This document shows positions 37,401 to 51,139 of a stretch of DNA of 64,000 nt, piece after piece. The notes below the pieces were generated by a model that did not search any database, was not told the DNA's origin, and saw nothing but the letters and a program-made list of their open reading frames with translations. Position 1 is the first letter of the stretch. Each line of letters starts with the position of its first letter. Made by a program: the position numbers and the translations under genes. The DNA lies in NCBI GenBank assembly GCA_023846275.1, contig JAIUJO010000162.1, positions 146,297 through 210,296 on the forward strand, in the 5' to 3' direction. This stretch comes from Vanilla planifolia. Taxonomy: Eukaryota > Streptophyta > Magnoliopsida > Asparagales > Orchidaceae.

Positions 37401-40400
37401 CGTAATTGAATATTTGTTTTTATTATTTTAAATATTTAATTACCTATGATTTTGTAATTTATGAGACATTTTGAATCATACTTATTTACCAATCTAGAAT
37501 GTTACAGCCAAAGTCCTTAGAATTTTGGAATCCAACTTTTTCATATAATTTATCTCATTTCTTCAAATTTATCTCATTTATTTACTTATATTACTTTTAA
37601 TGTTAAATATTTTCTTATGTCATCTTTACAGCCCTTTGATTTTGTTATATTATAGTGCATCAATTTGTCTCATTTATGCATCAATATATATTAACTAAAT
37701 AAAAATAATAATTTATTTATAGTTTTGTAAATTCATGTTAGTAATTCATAGTAATTCCAAACAACGTCCCATGGAGACTTTTAAAATTTCATTAGAGTCA
37801 TCTTTATAGACTCTATCGTATTTAATTATTTTTAAAATTTTTGAAATATTTATTTTGCATAATCTTTGATTATTTTACTAGATAATTTGATTCGTATCTT
37901 ATTTAACATTGAAGATGCTACACTCAATTTAATAAGTATATTGTATGCTAAATTTTTGTGCAATTTATCTCATTTGTTAAAATGTTTTCTTTCATTTAGT
38001 TATATTATTATGTTATTGTTACTTTTTTCTTGTGTTTTTTGCATTGCTTTGATTTTGTTATATTATATCACATCAATTTATCTTAATTCAATTTTAATCA
38101 GTGTATTTTGTAAACATTAAAATAATAAAGTATGATTATTTATGTTTTTCAACATTCTAATTTGTGGTTATCTCAAACACGGTTCGATCAAGACAAACAA
38201 TTGTCGTTAGACACATCTAGATGATCTCTATCTAATTGATTGTTTAGTTTTATATTTTTAAATATTTTATTTTTGATAGTTTTGGCAAGTTTTAAGAGAT
38301 AGTTTGATTTAAACCAAACTTGACTATTGAAAAGATTGTATTAAATCCCTAATTATATTTTAATGCAACCTTCTTCTATGATTGATGTCTTTTCTATACC
38401 ACATGTTATTCTAAGTCAGTTATCATGACATATTTATATTATTTTGATTTCGTAATATTATATTTCTTTAGTTTACATCGTCTAATCTATTATATAAAAT
38501 TACAAAAATGAAATAAATTAATAATATATTTTTCTTTACTTTCAAAAAAATTTTCAATCAAACAATATAAACATTTTTGGCATGATCCATTTCTAATAAA
38601 ATATCCCTTTTATATTTGAAAATGTTTTATCTTCCATGAACTTTGCTTGCCTTATGAAACATTTTGATTTGTGCCATTTAAAGTATGATGGTGTTATACT
38701 CAAACTTTTCAGAGACATGGAATGCTTTATGATTAAATTCACCTCATTTCTTATACTTTTTTGTTATAGTTTTTCTTATATGATAACGAAACTCTACTAC
38801 TTTAATCATGCGACTTATACCTTATTTTTATTTTGCTACATTACATTACTTCAGCTAATCTCGTCTCAATTTTGATATATATTTGGTTAGTATTTAAAAA
38901 ATAATTTTTTGCTATTTTATTGGTATAACTTTGTAATTCATAGTCATTCTTAACGAGGTACGATCAAGATGAAATAGACATTGTCGAAATCGTCTTGTGG
39001 AATTTTATCAAATTAACTATTTCATTTTATAATTGTTTAATTCATTTTAGTTTTTTAAATTCTTTCAACTTTTTTAAGATATTTTCATTCCTATAGTGTT
39101 TCATGATCAAGAACATAGATTTTATCTCCTAAGCATTTTTAAATGCAATATTGCTATAACTTTAATGTCTTAAGTTAACTTATTCATTTTTATTTGGTTA
39201 TATTATAATAAAATTATTCTTCACTCATTTGATCTTTATATTTCCAAGATTTTGTTATAATATCTCACAAAAATTTACTTCATTTAAGCTTTAATTAATA
39301 TTTTCTTAATATGGCAAAAAATAATCAATTATTACTTGTGATTATATTCTATGAACACTCATAGTAATTAATAATATTGTTTGATTCGATGAAAAATATC
39401 CTTGGTTTTTTTCACAAGCTTTATGCATTTAAATATTCATATTTTTCATTTTTAAATATTTAACTTTTTAATATTTTGGCTTGTTTAAATTTAGGATTTC
39501 TACACATACCGAATTTTATGATTGATGATGTTGCAACCAATCTCCTATTTTTTTAATGTAATTTTTCCATATAATTTACATCATTTTTTCAAATTTTTTC
39601 TTTAGATTTTGTTATATTGTTGTTGAACTATAATTCTGTTATCATGTGAACTTTACATCACCTTTATTTTGTAATATTATAGTGCATCAATTTATATTTT
39701 TTTAAATTGATATATATTTACTTATTATTAAAATAATAATTTAAAAACATTTGTGTTTATTTAATATAGTTATTGATAGTAATATAGAGTGAGATCCATT
39801 GAATAATAAACAAATATTATTTTGCTAATTATGGTCTGGTTTATTACTGAAATATGAATTTAATGGATTTGAAAATAAAGATTTATATAGTTGATCTCCT
39901 TAGTATTTTGAAAAAATCATTTCCCAAAAAATTTTTCCAATAGTTTTTCTTGATATTAAATTAAATTTTAATTATTATTTATTCTTATCAAACTACATTG
40001 TTTGTGGTTATTTCAAAGTAGATCCAATAGAGGCAAAACAAATACTATTGGACTACTCACAATGTGATCTATCAAATGAAATGTTTATTTTTATATTTTT
40101 AAATATTTCATGCTTTAAAAATTTTCTTTTCTTTGTAAAAAATTTGGATTTGTACTTGAGGAATTCATGGATCCACTTCATTTCTTATGTTCATTCCTTT
40201 CTTCCGTTGAACTGCTCTCAAAAAAATACATTGAGGTACTCGCACTCGAGCTTTCACTATGTTGGAATGTAGCCCTTCTCGAAACATTTATCTCATTCAA
40301 TCAAAAGTTTTGCTTATATTTCTTTATATTACAAAAAAATCCTAGCCCTCATGTGACCTTTACATCTCATTGATTTGCTTATATATTATATTGGCTTATT

Positions 40401-42804
40401 TTTTTTCCATTTCAACTTTGATATATATATATTTTCTTATTTCAAAAATAATAATTTATTATAATTGATGCTCGTTTTCTTAAGTATTTAAATAATTTTT
40501 CTAGAGTTTTGGCTCACTTCAAGTCTTATATTGATTGGTATAAGATTTGACAATCAAGGTGGTTACACATGGACTCCTTAGCATATTATGATGTATCATC
40601 ACTTACAATTTATCTCACTTCTTAGCTTTTCATCGTTGGTTAAGTTATATTACTAAGTCACTTTAAGTCTTGTTTCACTTAGCCATGCATTTTATTAATT
40701 TTTTTATATTACATTACTTCAATTTATCTTATTTTAATTTTTTTTATTTATTTTCTTTGTTTTTAGCATATTTTATGACATATTTTAATTGTTTGCTTAT
40801 TTGATGCTCAATGATGTTACCCATGATTTCCTTTGTATATTTAATAGTAGTTTTTGCATAGTTTACGTCATTTCATCAAAGTTTTTATTTTAACTTGGTT
40901 ATATTATTATGGAAATCTAATTCTTCTGCTATGAGCCTTTTACATCTATTTTAGGCACATTAAATTGCTTCAATTAACCACATTTTAATCATGTCGTTTA
41001 TTTACTTAAAATTAAAAAAGAAATTTATTATTTGTTATTGTTATTTAATTTCATAGTTTATTAAAATTCTAAATAAGGTCTGATCGAAACAAAATAAATA
41101 TCATTGGACACATAGGAACAAACACTATTAGTATTAACAATATTTTTTATATTTGTAAATATTTTTAATTTCTATGACTTTGGAATGTTTTATGAGATAT
41201 ATCTATTTAATGCTCATTTGATGATCAATTATGCTACACTAAATCTTCATAATTTCTTTGAATTCTACTTTTATGTATAATTTACCTTATTTCATCAAAT
41301 TTTGTTGCATTCAAATTGTTTAATTTCTGTAATGCTCTAATTTTTCCTTTATATGACCTTTAAATATCTTCCATATGGTTGTATCATATTGTTTTAGTTT
41401 GTCACATTTTAGCTTTAACATATTTTTGCTTAAAATTATAATAACAATTTATTATAATTTATGTTTAATTCCTTTAGTAATTCTTGAAAATTCCAAACAA
41501 GGTTTGCTAGAGACGAAGCAAATGTTGTTTGACTTGACTAAATAGCTCTTCTCTATTAAATATTTTATTTTATATTATTAAATATTATATGGCCTAAGTT
41601 GTCATCACACTTTCCAAATCCTTTTTCTTTTGTCTTATTAAATAGTTGATATTTCTATAGTGGCCCTCAGAGGTTTGCAATACAACTTTCACATAGAATC
41701 TAGGACATTTCTTGAAACGTTTCTCTTATCCTTCCATGTTCCCTTCACATCGATTTGGTTTTACTATATTACATAGCCTCAATTTATTTAATTTCAAATT
41801 TAATATATCTTTTTTTATTTTTTAAAAAATAATTGATCATTATTTATGCTTATTTAATTTTTTAATACACAATTATTTTAAACGAGGCCTTATTTTGACA
41901 AGACATGTTGGATTCATCTATCAACTTAGTACCTTTTTATTTAACATTTACATATAATTTGTGCTATTTCTTGAAATGTTTCTTGTTATTTTAATTATAT
42001 TACTATAAACTAATTCTCTTATAGAGTACCCTTTGTCTCATTACGATTTCTTTAAATTGCATTACTTAACTTTATATCATTTAATCTAAAATATATATTT
42101 ACTTAATATTGAAAGAATAATTCATTATTTTTTATACTTATTTACATTTTTAATATGAAGTAGCTAGAAAGGAGGTGTGATGGAGATGGAACAAATTTCA
42201 CAAGACTTATGTTATGGAGCTCTACTTAATTAAACATTATTTTTTATATTTTTAATTATTTTATTTCTATGTTTTCAAATACTTACTAAATATTTTAATT
42301 GATACATTATTTTATTGTTGAACATGTTACACTTGTTTGCCTTAGTATCATGGAATGCAACTTTACTAAACAATATAACTTATTTCTCAACATACATTTA
42401 TATGTTTGCATTAAAATGTAGTTGTTAATCCTGTCTAATGTGATGTTTACATCCCATCATTCTATTGCATAACATTTCTTTTGGTTTATCTTATTTTAGA
42501 TTTTCTATGTATTTTATTCATAAATAAATTATAATTTATTTTTATTTTTGTCTATTTACTTTAATAATTTCTTATAACTTCAAATGAGATCCAATGGAGA
42601 TAAAACAAAAATCATTAGACTCATATTGGTGAGAAATATTATTTAAATATTTATTAGGTTTTTTGATAATATTTGATTTTTTTATTTTTGCATGTTGTTT
42701 AAGTCAATTAGACTTGTGGTAGTTTTGATGACCAAGAATGTCACATTTTACAGTCCTTACTTTTGTCTTCTTCAAGGTTTGACATATATTTAATTAAAAT
42801 TAAG

Positions 42805-42940
42805 GAAATATTTTGTTGCTATTTATGATTATTTTGTTTGGTAATAGTTGTCATGCAAAATGAAGTTCAATCAAGACAAAATAAATGTCTTTGGACTCAC
42901 ATAAAAGAAATATTTTGTTGCTATTTATGATTATTTTGTT
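42805..42940. repeat. Perfect 34-bp direct repeat at 102-bp offset
   Basis: The 34 bases beginning 'gaaatattttgttgctattt' at 42805-42838 recur without a mismatch at 42907-42940. The second copy directly follows 'ggactcacataaaa', where a normal satellite unit would continue 'gatgagctctat'. The offset is not the satellite period. This is a young duplication within old sequence. Confidence 0.9.
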
Positions 42941-43929
42941 AGGCTTACTTTATGACATAATTTGATTGAAGCCATATTCAAAAATCAAGGATGTTATAGT
43001 TCTTATTTGTAACTTGGAATAAAGCTTTCTCATAAAATTAATGGTACTTGAATAATTTTTTTAAACTTGTTTTGTTATATCATTATAAATATCTAACTAC
43101 CCCTAATGTGATATTCGCATCCTTTGATTTAGGAATACTAATTTTTGTTAAATCATTTAATTTATTTGTAATTATGATTACTTTTTTTTATGATTTATAG
43201 TAATCACAAAAGAAATTTGATCAACAAAATAAAGGTTATAAGACACATATAAATAGGCTTTATCTTATAAAATATTTCTTTTTTATATTTTAAAGCAATT
43301 TACTTTCATTGATTTTCACACACTTTACATGACGATGGATTCAAACCACATTTGATGATTGAGAAATTTGCACTAAAACGTATAATACTTTAATTTATTT
43401 CTTTTTCAACTTTGGTATACAAAGCTTAATTTTGAAATAATAATTTATTATTATTTATGTTTGTTGGATTTATTTATTCAAAGTAATTCCAATAAAGGTC
43501 CATTCAAGATGCAACATACATCGTTGGATTCACTTTGAGGAACCTTGTTATATGATTAATTACTTTTTGGGCCTCAACAATTTTCTTTGTTGTTGATATC
43601 CTTTATGAGGTATTTTTTTTGTACATAATTTGCTTATTAAAGATGTTACATTATATTATGTTAGTGCCTTCTAATTCAACTTTCTCAAACAATTTATTTC
43701 ATTTTTTAAAATGTTTTGCTTTGATTTAGTTATATTACTTTTGAAATCATATTCTCCTCTTCTGTGACCTTTATATCACTTTGATTTTGTCATAATATAC
43801 TTCTTCTTTATAAATCATGGTAATAAGTCAACTTTGACACTTGTAATGATTCAGTGCGAACATTAGTTATTTTTAGTGGGACCCAACATTTGTACAAAAT
43901 AGCTAATTATTATAATTCTTATGCCATCA

Positions 43930-45460
43930 AATTTTCTATGACTTTAACTGGGCTAAAGGTCATGTGCCTTTTTGGGGCAAAGCCTTAGGTATTGGCCTAT
44001 AAGAAAATGATTAGGTTTATGCATTACATCTTAGCATGGATTCTAACTTAGAGATTTTTAGTCATGTTGCTTCACATGAATGTTTTGGTCATTAGCATTT
44101 TTTATCAATTGTGATGACTACTCCTATGAATCAACGATTCCTGTCATACTACATTAAATTTCTATCATGACACATTCATTAGTATGGTAAGGCTAACCAA
44201 TCCTACAATGGTCTAAACCCATCTCATGTTTCTAATTAATGGGATAATAATCTCATATTTAATGAATTCTACTTAACAATGTTAAGAATGGCTAACGTTG
44301 AAGGATAAAAAAGGAATATTACTGCAAATCCCTTTGTTTTCATAAGCTATTTATCCATATGGTAACCTTTTTGATGCCCCTAGCTTCAATTTCTAAAACC
44401 CTAAATCATCAATAGGCCATGCTTTGATACTTTGTATTAATGTTTGAAATTACAATGAACTAATCCTTTATCTTTTTATTCCATAAAAAATATTTTCTTT
44501 CATTGAGCCCATGTTGGGACACCTATATTATCTTTTAACAAATGTGCCACCCCTCACATAACTCCCTACATAACAATATCTTTTGCATAAAGAGACTAAC
44601 TGAGGTGAGACATGGAGCCCAACAGAAGGGTTATGACACAACTCCATCAAATGGAATAAGAAAAATAATACTAAAAGTTATGTTATTTCAATTTTATCAA
44701 CATGTTCATTCCCACTTTTTTACCTCTCATGTTATTTCACAAAATCAGGCTAGAGACATGCCCAATAAGATATTCATTCCCTACTAATTATACTATGGCC
44801 ATTCCCTTAGTTATGGTTTTATTGGGGAATAAACAGGGTCTATGAGAATCTTATTAATTCATTCATTTGCATAACTAATTAAATGATAAGACATTTGATT
44901 ACTTTAGGAGAGTTTTGCTTACTCCCATCATTTACTCATGCTTCCCTAAATTCCTTGACTTTGACATTTAGAGCCTTAATAAAAATATCATTGGATGAGA
45001 ATCCTCAAGGACCATCACTATACTTTGTTTTACTTAAATAGTTGTATACCCTATGTCCACACAAATTTTGTGCTGATTGTCCAACATTTGGAGAAGGCCC
45101 TCATATGGGTAAGTCCCAATTTGTCTATTGAGCAGTTCAAGTCCACCCATGTTCAGTATGCTAGAAGCTCACGTAGTCTATTAATGACTGAAGCACTTGG
45201 AAATAATGCCCATTTGCCTAACCCTCAGAGCCAATCATTCTTGTGAAGTTATCGATCAATTTTGTGGACTTCCCATTACTATAATGCTCCATCAACAAGA
45301 GGTTGTTCACCTTGGTCTAAATGCTATCATGATTATGAAAGAGCTTTGAATGACATTACATCATGATTATTAAGTTAAGGGTAGATATGACACCACTAAA
45401 CTTGTAATAGTTTCAAACCACTTGGCCTTACCTCTAACTGAGCTATTTGCAGGGTCATTT
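43930..45460. repeat. Dispersed repeat family R2, copy 1
   Basis: It aligns in the same orientation with 51140-52420. Shared landmarks in order: 'attggcctataagaaaatgattagg' versus 'atcagccaataggagaatgataggg'; 'atcatgacacattcatta' versus 'atcatgatacattcatta'; 'attatcttttaacaaatgtg' versus 'gttatcttttaacaaatgtg'; 'aatggaataagaaaaataat' versus 'aatagaataagtaaaataat'; 'catcaacaagaggttgttca' versus 'catcaacaagagattattca'. Frames of 81 and 83 codons here (44542-44787, 44995-45246) are not kept in the other copy. No protein family is recognised on either strand. It is probably part of an unidentified retrotransposon. Confidence 0.65.
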
Positions 45461-45575
45461 GGCTTTTAATTAGAAAAGGTAACTATTGCTGAGGATCCCA
45501 TCGGCATCTCTACATTGCCATTAATGAATACATCCTAACATTTTTTTACTCAACTTTTTTTGAAGCTTTTGCCAA

Positions 45576-45950
45576 ATGGCACTCACTCATAAGATTCCCC
45601 CATCATTTAGTATTGGCCACACCATGCACAAGTGTTGCTCACATGGAACCTTCTCCCTTTCAGCCTTCAAATTTGACATTATAATATTTTCTTCTACCAC
45701 ACAAATGACACTAGTGGATGCCCCACATATGCTTATCCAAGTGTTTTACATTGATCATTGTAGTGTTTATCTTATAAGGGCATTGCTTAAACAAAAAAAC
45801 TTATGTACAAATGCCATTCACATGGAACCTTTCCTCCTTTCATCTTTCAACATTCATATTACATTATTCGCTTTTATCACAAAAATCTCACTAGTAGATA
45901 CTCTACATATTCTTGCACCATCTGGTCTGCATTGACCATTGCACCTTTCT
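45576..45950 (+). repeat. ~179-bp tandem duplication within a 119-codon open frame
   Basis: 'cacatggaacctt' at 45640 recurs as 'cacatggaacctt' at 45819, and the following ~100 bp run in parallel ('ctagtggatgccccacatat' versus 'ctagtagatactctacatat'; both end 'cattgaccattg/cattgatcattg'). The open frame 45576-45935 spans both units. Its two halves read similarly at 'MTLVDAPHML' and 'ISLVDTLHIL'. The offset is not a multiple of three at the start, so the frame is realigned by an indel. I do not regard it as an established gene. Confidence 0.6.
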
Positions 45951-47230
45951 ATTTGCTGACACAATGCATTGTGTCGATGACAAAGTGTGGGATGTACACT
46001 TAAACATTGTTGTTTTTTTGGCAAGTGAGTTGTTACACAAACCTTAGTAGAATTCATCTTCAATGACCATTATCTTATTGTCTTAATTGGCTAACACCAT
46101 TTGTAGGCTCTGGGTTAGTAAACAATTGGAAATTATAACCCAACATTCATTTCATCTCACATTACCTTTTATACTTACAAAAAACAGTCTACATAGAGCC
46201 TAGATTTCCTTGCTCGAAAAATCAAAGTGGTTGAGCCTTCATACTTATTCAATATTAAAGAATAGGTTTCTTTGCTCGATGCATCAAATAATTTTCTTTA
46301 ATTGATAATCCTCTAACTGTGGGTCTAGCTATCTTGAGGGAAACTTTTATGGGAAACAACTACTAGATGGTTTGATTGGTCTTTCTAATGTATTCTTAAA
46401 ATAGATGAATAATTTCCTTGTTATTATCACAACAGGACTCCACCAAAGTTTCTTCTAACTTTGCCTGACTTTAGCATAGTTAACCATCTTTCAAATGCTA
46501 ATCAACATGCTCTCACTCAAACCATTCATAATAACACTTCAACAGTCAGTGGCTCTTTCCTTAAATGAGGATCCTACAATCAGCTTTCTTGCACATTTTA
46601 GGCTCGCTAATCTATCGATATTCAAGCTTTTTGGACACCTTGGTCCATATTTCAAGACATGTTAAATTGTGAGGACACTAGGCATCATTAATGGTCATGG
46701 TTCTACCATGGCGTGCCTTAATGGGGCAATCGTCATGATAGGCAAGATGATGATTTCCCCATAGGAAATACCTATATCAATAAACAATTAGAGTAATTTG
46801 TTAGGAATCTTAATGATATTCATGCCTAATCGAGTACCACTACTATGCTCTTCTCTCAAATTGACTCAAACGACAACAACTGGTCGGACAATTTAAATAA
46901 TCACTATTACAAAAAACTAAATAATGAATTCAACTTGAAAACATTTGGTTATCTTTTCCTTAATCAACTAATGTAGTGAACGTAGCTTGGAAAAGAACTA
47001 TTAGAAAAAGCCTAATATATAGTTTTCCCACTAAATTTAGTAGAGATTATTAGCTTTAAGGAAATGGGGGCAACAAAATAATATCCTTTAAAAGCCTTAC
47101 AAATAAGAACAAGAATTGTAACAGCTTCAACTCAAGGAATAGATAAAACTCTTAGCTGAGAGGTTATATAGTATTTTGACATAGAGTTTTTCTTTCTACC
47201 ACACTATTGTGACTTCACAAGAAGCATGGT
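45950..47230. other. Unassigned region upstream of LINE-4
   Basis: No recognised domain. By position it should contain the LINE-4 endonuclease, but I cannot read ET, GDFN or SDH motifs there. The composition is less AT-rich than the satellite. A short minus-strand frame at 45854-46063 is incidental. Confidence 0.35.
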
Positions 47231-49400
47231 GGTGACAGTGTGCTACACTTTCTTATGTCATACTTGGGGTATTGGAACATGTGTTTCTTCTTAGTGCTAG
47301 CACCTCTACTTCAAGGAGAAGGTTTATTCATTATATTAAAAATGATATTATGGATTTGGTGCCCTGCTCAATTGAGATTAAAGATATTCCTATGCAATTT
47401 TTTAACAATAAGTTTTGTAACATTGTGTAATACAAACCTTCTCCACCCTTCCAACCTTTAAGAACTATTAATAGTTAATAAGAAATTACAATGATGGTGA
47501 GATGAAAGCTACAATGTTGTCCATCTAAAGAAATAAATCTTTTATTATGGATGTCATCACCACTAAACTAGTGCTTGGTTGTTGGATGATCACAAAATTG
47601 AACATTGTCATTGTAGTGACAATTCTTTATTAATAGCTTTACACCAAAACATTGAAAAAACAACAAACTTGTCATTCTCATCCCTAATGTTTGAGGGGCA
47701 TCTAAACTTGAATGATTCAAGCCCATTAGCCTTTGCAATGTGATTTATAAAGTACTGACTAAACATTTTTTTGGCATGACTAAAGGTCATTTTTCTATCA
47801 ATTATTTCCATTGATTCAGTTGCTTTTCTTCTATGTCATGCTATATCTAATAAAAAGTTTGTGTCACAAAAATTGTCTACTATTTTGCACCTATATACTT
47901 CAAAAGATAGTTTGATGGTGCTAAAATATGATGTGGACCAAGGTTATGACAAGGTAAGATGGACATTAGTGTTAGATATTCTTAAGAATTTGGGGTTATC
48001 TACTCCTTCAAGTCATTTGATTTAGAACTATATCATTGCATTGAGATTTAGAAATATGTTTAGGGGTACCCATGTACTATGGATCAAAATAATTGGGATC
48101 CTAGACAAGAATAACCTCTCTCACCATACAACTTTACTATTATGTCTAAGTTTCCTTCATGGCTTGTTGAGTGCGTGAATGATCATGTTAACTTGGTAGG
48201 TTAAGAATTCACCATTCTTCCCTTATCATTACTCACATCTTATAAGCTAAATATGATTATTTATGCATATGCATTTTCTATAATAAAGAAAGTTCAAGAC
48301 ATTATTGAGCAGTATAGGTGTCACTCAGGTCATGTCGTGAATCTAAAAAATTTTAAAGTGTTATTTATTAATGGGATTAAGCATAGATATAAGAAGATGA
48401 TTACAAGAAGACTATATATGTTCTAGGATGCTCAATTGAAATATTTAGGAAACTAATTATTATAAAATAACTTCAACAATAATACTTGTATTTCATTATT
48501 AACAATGTTGAAAACTAGCCAAGATGGATTATTAGGTCACTATTAAGATGAGCCATAATGTCATGATTAAGTTAGTGCTATTACTTAGCATACATATTAA
48601 ATTCAAGTTATGCTATTATAAAGTTAGAGAAATTTAATCCTTTTAACTTGTGGAGTAGTTCAAATAATAGTAAAAAACTTCATTATGCCTATTACAAATG
48701 ACAACTCTACTTAATGATGTAAGGGACTTAATGTTTGTCATTTGTCAACCTGGTAGTTAATGTTTATTGAAAAACACTATTGTTTCGTTTATTACTTGAC
48801 AAGAATGTTTGTGGGATCCATTCTTTAGGTCAAAATACTTTATGACCACTAATACTTTCCATATGCATTATGGTGCATCTCATATTTATAAGTTAATCAA
48901 TATTATAGCCCCATAAACTATAAATAATATAGCTTGCTAAATTATTGTAGGTAGTTTTGTCACCTTTTCATTGGATAGTTGGATTTCTTCCTATTGCTAC
49001 TTGGCCATCCTACCTTAACATGGATGTGGAGCATCCAACATTAGTAATAGAGATGTTGAAATAGATGTTCTTTGCTTCAAATTGTGTGAGGATGCAATGC
49101 TAGATTTAAAGGCTATAAATAATAATAGTTATATGAGTAATAATTCTTTAGGGAAGGATGTTGCATGTTTGGAAAGTGCACGAGCAACCTTAGGTAAGCA
49201 TTTTTTTTGGGGAATAGAATTAAATATACTTTCTACTTGCACCTCGCTTTATGCAATTGTGATATACACTTATAATTTTGTCTTTAGGGTTGTACTACCA
49301 TTGAAGGAGTGCAACATTTTTTTTAGGAGTGCCATATTATGAAAGAACTCTAATGAAGTAGGTTTGTAAATGATTTCTTAATTCTTAGTAGGATTAACTA
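47230..49400 (+). pseudogene. LINE-4: ORF2 reverse transcriptase and zinc-binding region remnant
   Basis: Near 47317: 'FIHYIKNDIMDL', 'SIEIKDIPMQFFNNKF', the linker before LINE RT. Near 47717: 'FKPISLCNVIYKVLT'. Near 47928: 'YDVDQGYDKVRWTLVLDIL', the LDM.KAYD motif with its first catalytic Asp kept. Near 48241, 'YKLNMIIYAYAF' stands where YADD is expected, so the catalytic pair is lost. Then 'IIKKVQDIIEQY', 'SGHVVNLKNFKVLFINGI' and 'AQLKYLGN' follow the standard C-terminal order. From 48780: 'CLWDPFFRSKYF', 'SHIYKLINIIAP' and 'VTFSLDSWISS' match the pre-zinc-finger segment (KYF..., W.IG.G..I.FW.D.WI). An 86-codon open frame, 49082-49342, continues it with 'KECNIFF' near its end, a possible zinc-finger trace. 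No RNase H is readable in this orientation downstream. Confidence 0.8.
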
Positions 49401-51130
49401 TAGGGATGTCTCTTTTATGTTGGAGCTCCTAAATTTGATGTCTATTAATATGTTGCTAGCAAGAACTCCTTAAGAATTGTGAAATATGAAGGCCCACAAC
49501 TATCGCACTGAACCATTACTAAACTACCAAATGCCAGCATAATGGGATCAAAATCTTTTGATGTTATCACATGCTTATGTATCTAGAGTGTGGGTTTTCT
49601 TGGAGCTCTCTAAATTTTTCAAAGTAGTTGCACTAAGGAATGAACCATCCTGTTAAGTTAAGAATGCATCCTTGACAAAAAGGATCAGAATGATTAGAGC
49701 AGACAAAAGGATAGATTACTCAATTCAGTATGACAATATAAATTTTAGCTATTAGAGCTGGAAATTCCATGATGGCTAGGGCCAGACAAACCCATCATTA
49801 GGTAGGAATACAATGATGCAACACTAGATAGCACCTATGTCATAATTAACACATTAATCATCTCTCGATATAGCACTCTTTAACAATAGTCACCCCTAGC
49901 AGGTAATTAAGACTAAAACGAATGATTTCCAAGACCATGTTGCCATGGGCTGGGATGACAACACTTTTATTAGCGTTATAGAATGCAAAAAGTGTATACA
50001 TAAAAAAAGTCACACATGAACATAACAATTGAATAGAACATACCCATCCAATAGAAAATTGGGTAACATATGAACTTCATCCATAGAAAGGTTTGATTTC
50101 ATGACAAATCCATACACAAATGACTAATCACATTAAGAGGTAGTTAAGTCAACAGAAGCAGCACTAAAAAAACATCTCTGTGCTGAAGTAGTCTCAAGCC
50201 AATCTAATCCCATTAACACAAAGAGCACCAATGATATACAAAAAGAAGAATAAAGGATCTAATTAATATTGAAGGACCTAATAAGTACCCACATGACACA
50301 ACAAGTAGCAAGCCTTACAAAATGGTCACAGGCATACAAATGATCCATAGTGGCATGCACTGACCAAACAATAGTTAAAACTACTAAAAATTATTGCACC
50401 TTTCAAATTGAAGATAATGAGCATGACTCATGGAACTGTAAAAGGTTTTTTTTCCAAGATTGTCATCAAGATCAGAAGTAAACTCTATGCTCAAAACTTG
50501 ACCATCCACTAAGAAACATGATGTTACTTTAAAAAGTTGTAATTTCACATCTAATTTGAACCACATATTACACCACACAGAGGGAACAACATCCTCAACT
50601 AACTCATAGCCAAACGTAATTTCCACTACTAAAGCTTCACTACAACATGGGCGAAAAGAACACAAAAAAAGTTAGAGCTATAGGAATGCTGAATAGTTAA
50701 ACATTTCACTAAGTCAAGTCCTTGTTGGAGAAGCACATCATTCTATCATTAGCATGGGCAATGTAAGATATTTCATCCTTGTACCCAAGCAAGTGTCCAA
50801 GGGATGCAATCTGAATCTCATCGCACTACATGAATTACCACATGAAGTACTACATAGGGGGCCACACAAAGTGATGCAATAATTATCATAATACGTAAAC
50901 CTTGCAGAGTAAGTGGAGCAAGAAAGAAAGGGGTGTTTTGAAAATATTATGATGCCATGTCTCTAATGGAATGAATCTCTTGTAACATAGGGTTGGAACA
51001 CAATGGATCATAGATGAAAGACACAAACTACTACCAAAAATGCACCATTATTAATTTAAGTCATCTACAAAGGATTCTACCTATCATTCACACTTAGTTA
51101 TCATTTTATTATATTCTTGTGCCATCCCAA
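49400..51130. other. Unassigned region with a 93-codon minus-strand frame
   Basis: No clear element. On the minus strand an open frame at 50384-50665 has 93 codons, with mixed composition and no motif I know. Just upstream of it on the same strand (about 50700-50830), 'ASLGHLLGYKDEISYIAHAN' and, in another frame, 'NDVLLQQGLDLVK' vaguely resemble the end of a LINE RNase H domain ('h..RE.N..AD.LA..GL'). If real, this is a LINE fragment in the opposite orientation to all others. Confidence is low. Confidence 0.3.
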
Positions 51131-51139
51131 CATTTTAAA

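Larger units (their letters stand above)
27538..43800 (-). repeat. ~410-bp satellite-like tandem repeat, block 3 (reverse orientation)
   Basis: The largest array, about 16 kb and roughly 40 units, reverse-complementary to blocks 1, 2 and 4. The marker now reads 'ggactcatcttgatgagctctat'-like. It appears near 28650, 31355, 33330, 33735, 34520, 34935, 35350, 36145, 36563, 36975, 37380, 37795, 38205, 41110, 41530, 41910 and elsewhere. Well-spaced runs give 405-418 bp per unit. Flanking segments 'tttgatttggttatatta', 'acctttacatc', 'tcatataatttatctcatt' and 'attttggcatactttatgag'-like blocks recur in constant order. Open frames of up to 87 codons inside it are incidental T-rich frames. Units are strongly diverged, and some are partial (irregular spacing around 29.3-30.5, 31.6-31.9 and 39.4-40.1 kb). 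Confidence 0.9.

Noticed and set aside
27538..43800. Possible CRISPR-like or short regularly interspaced repeat array
   Set aside because: The period is about 410 bp with continuous homology through the whole unit. There are no short identical repeats with unique spacers, and the retrotransposons are plant-type.
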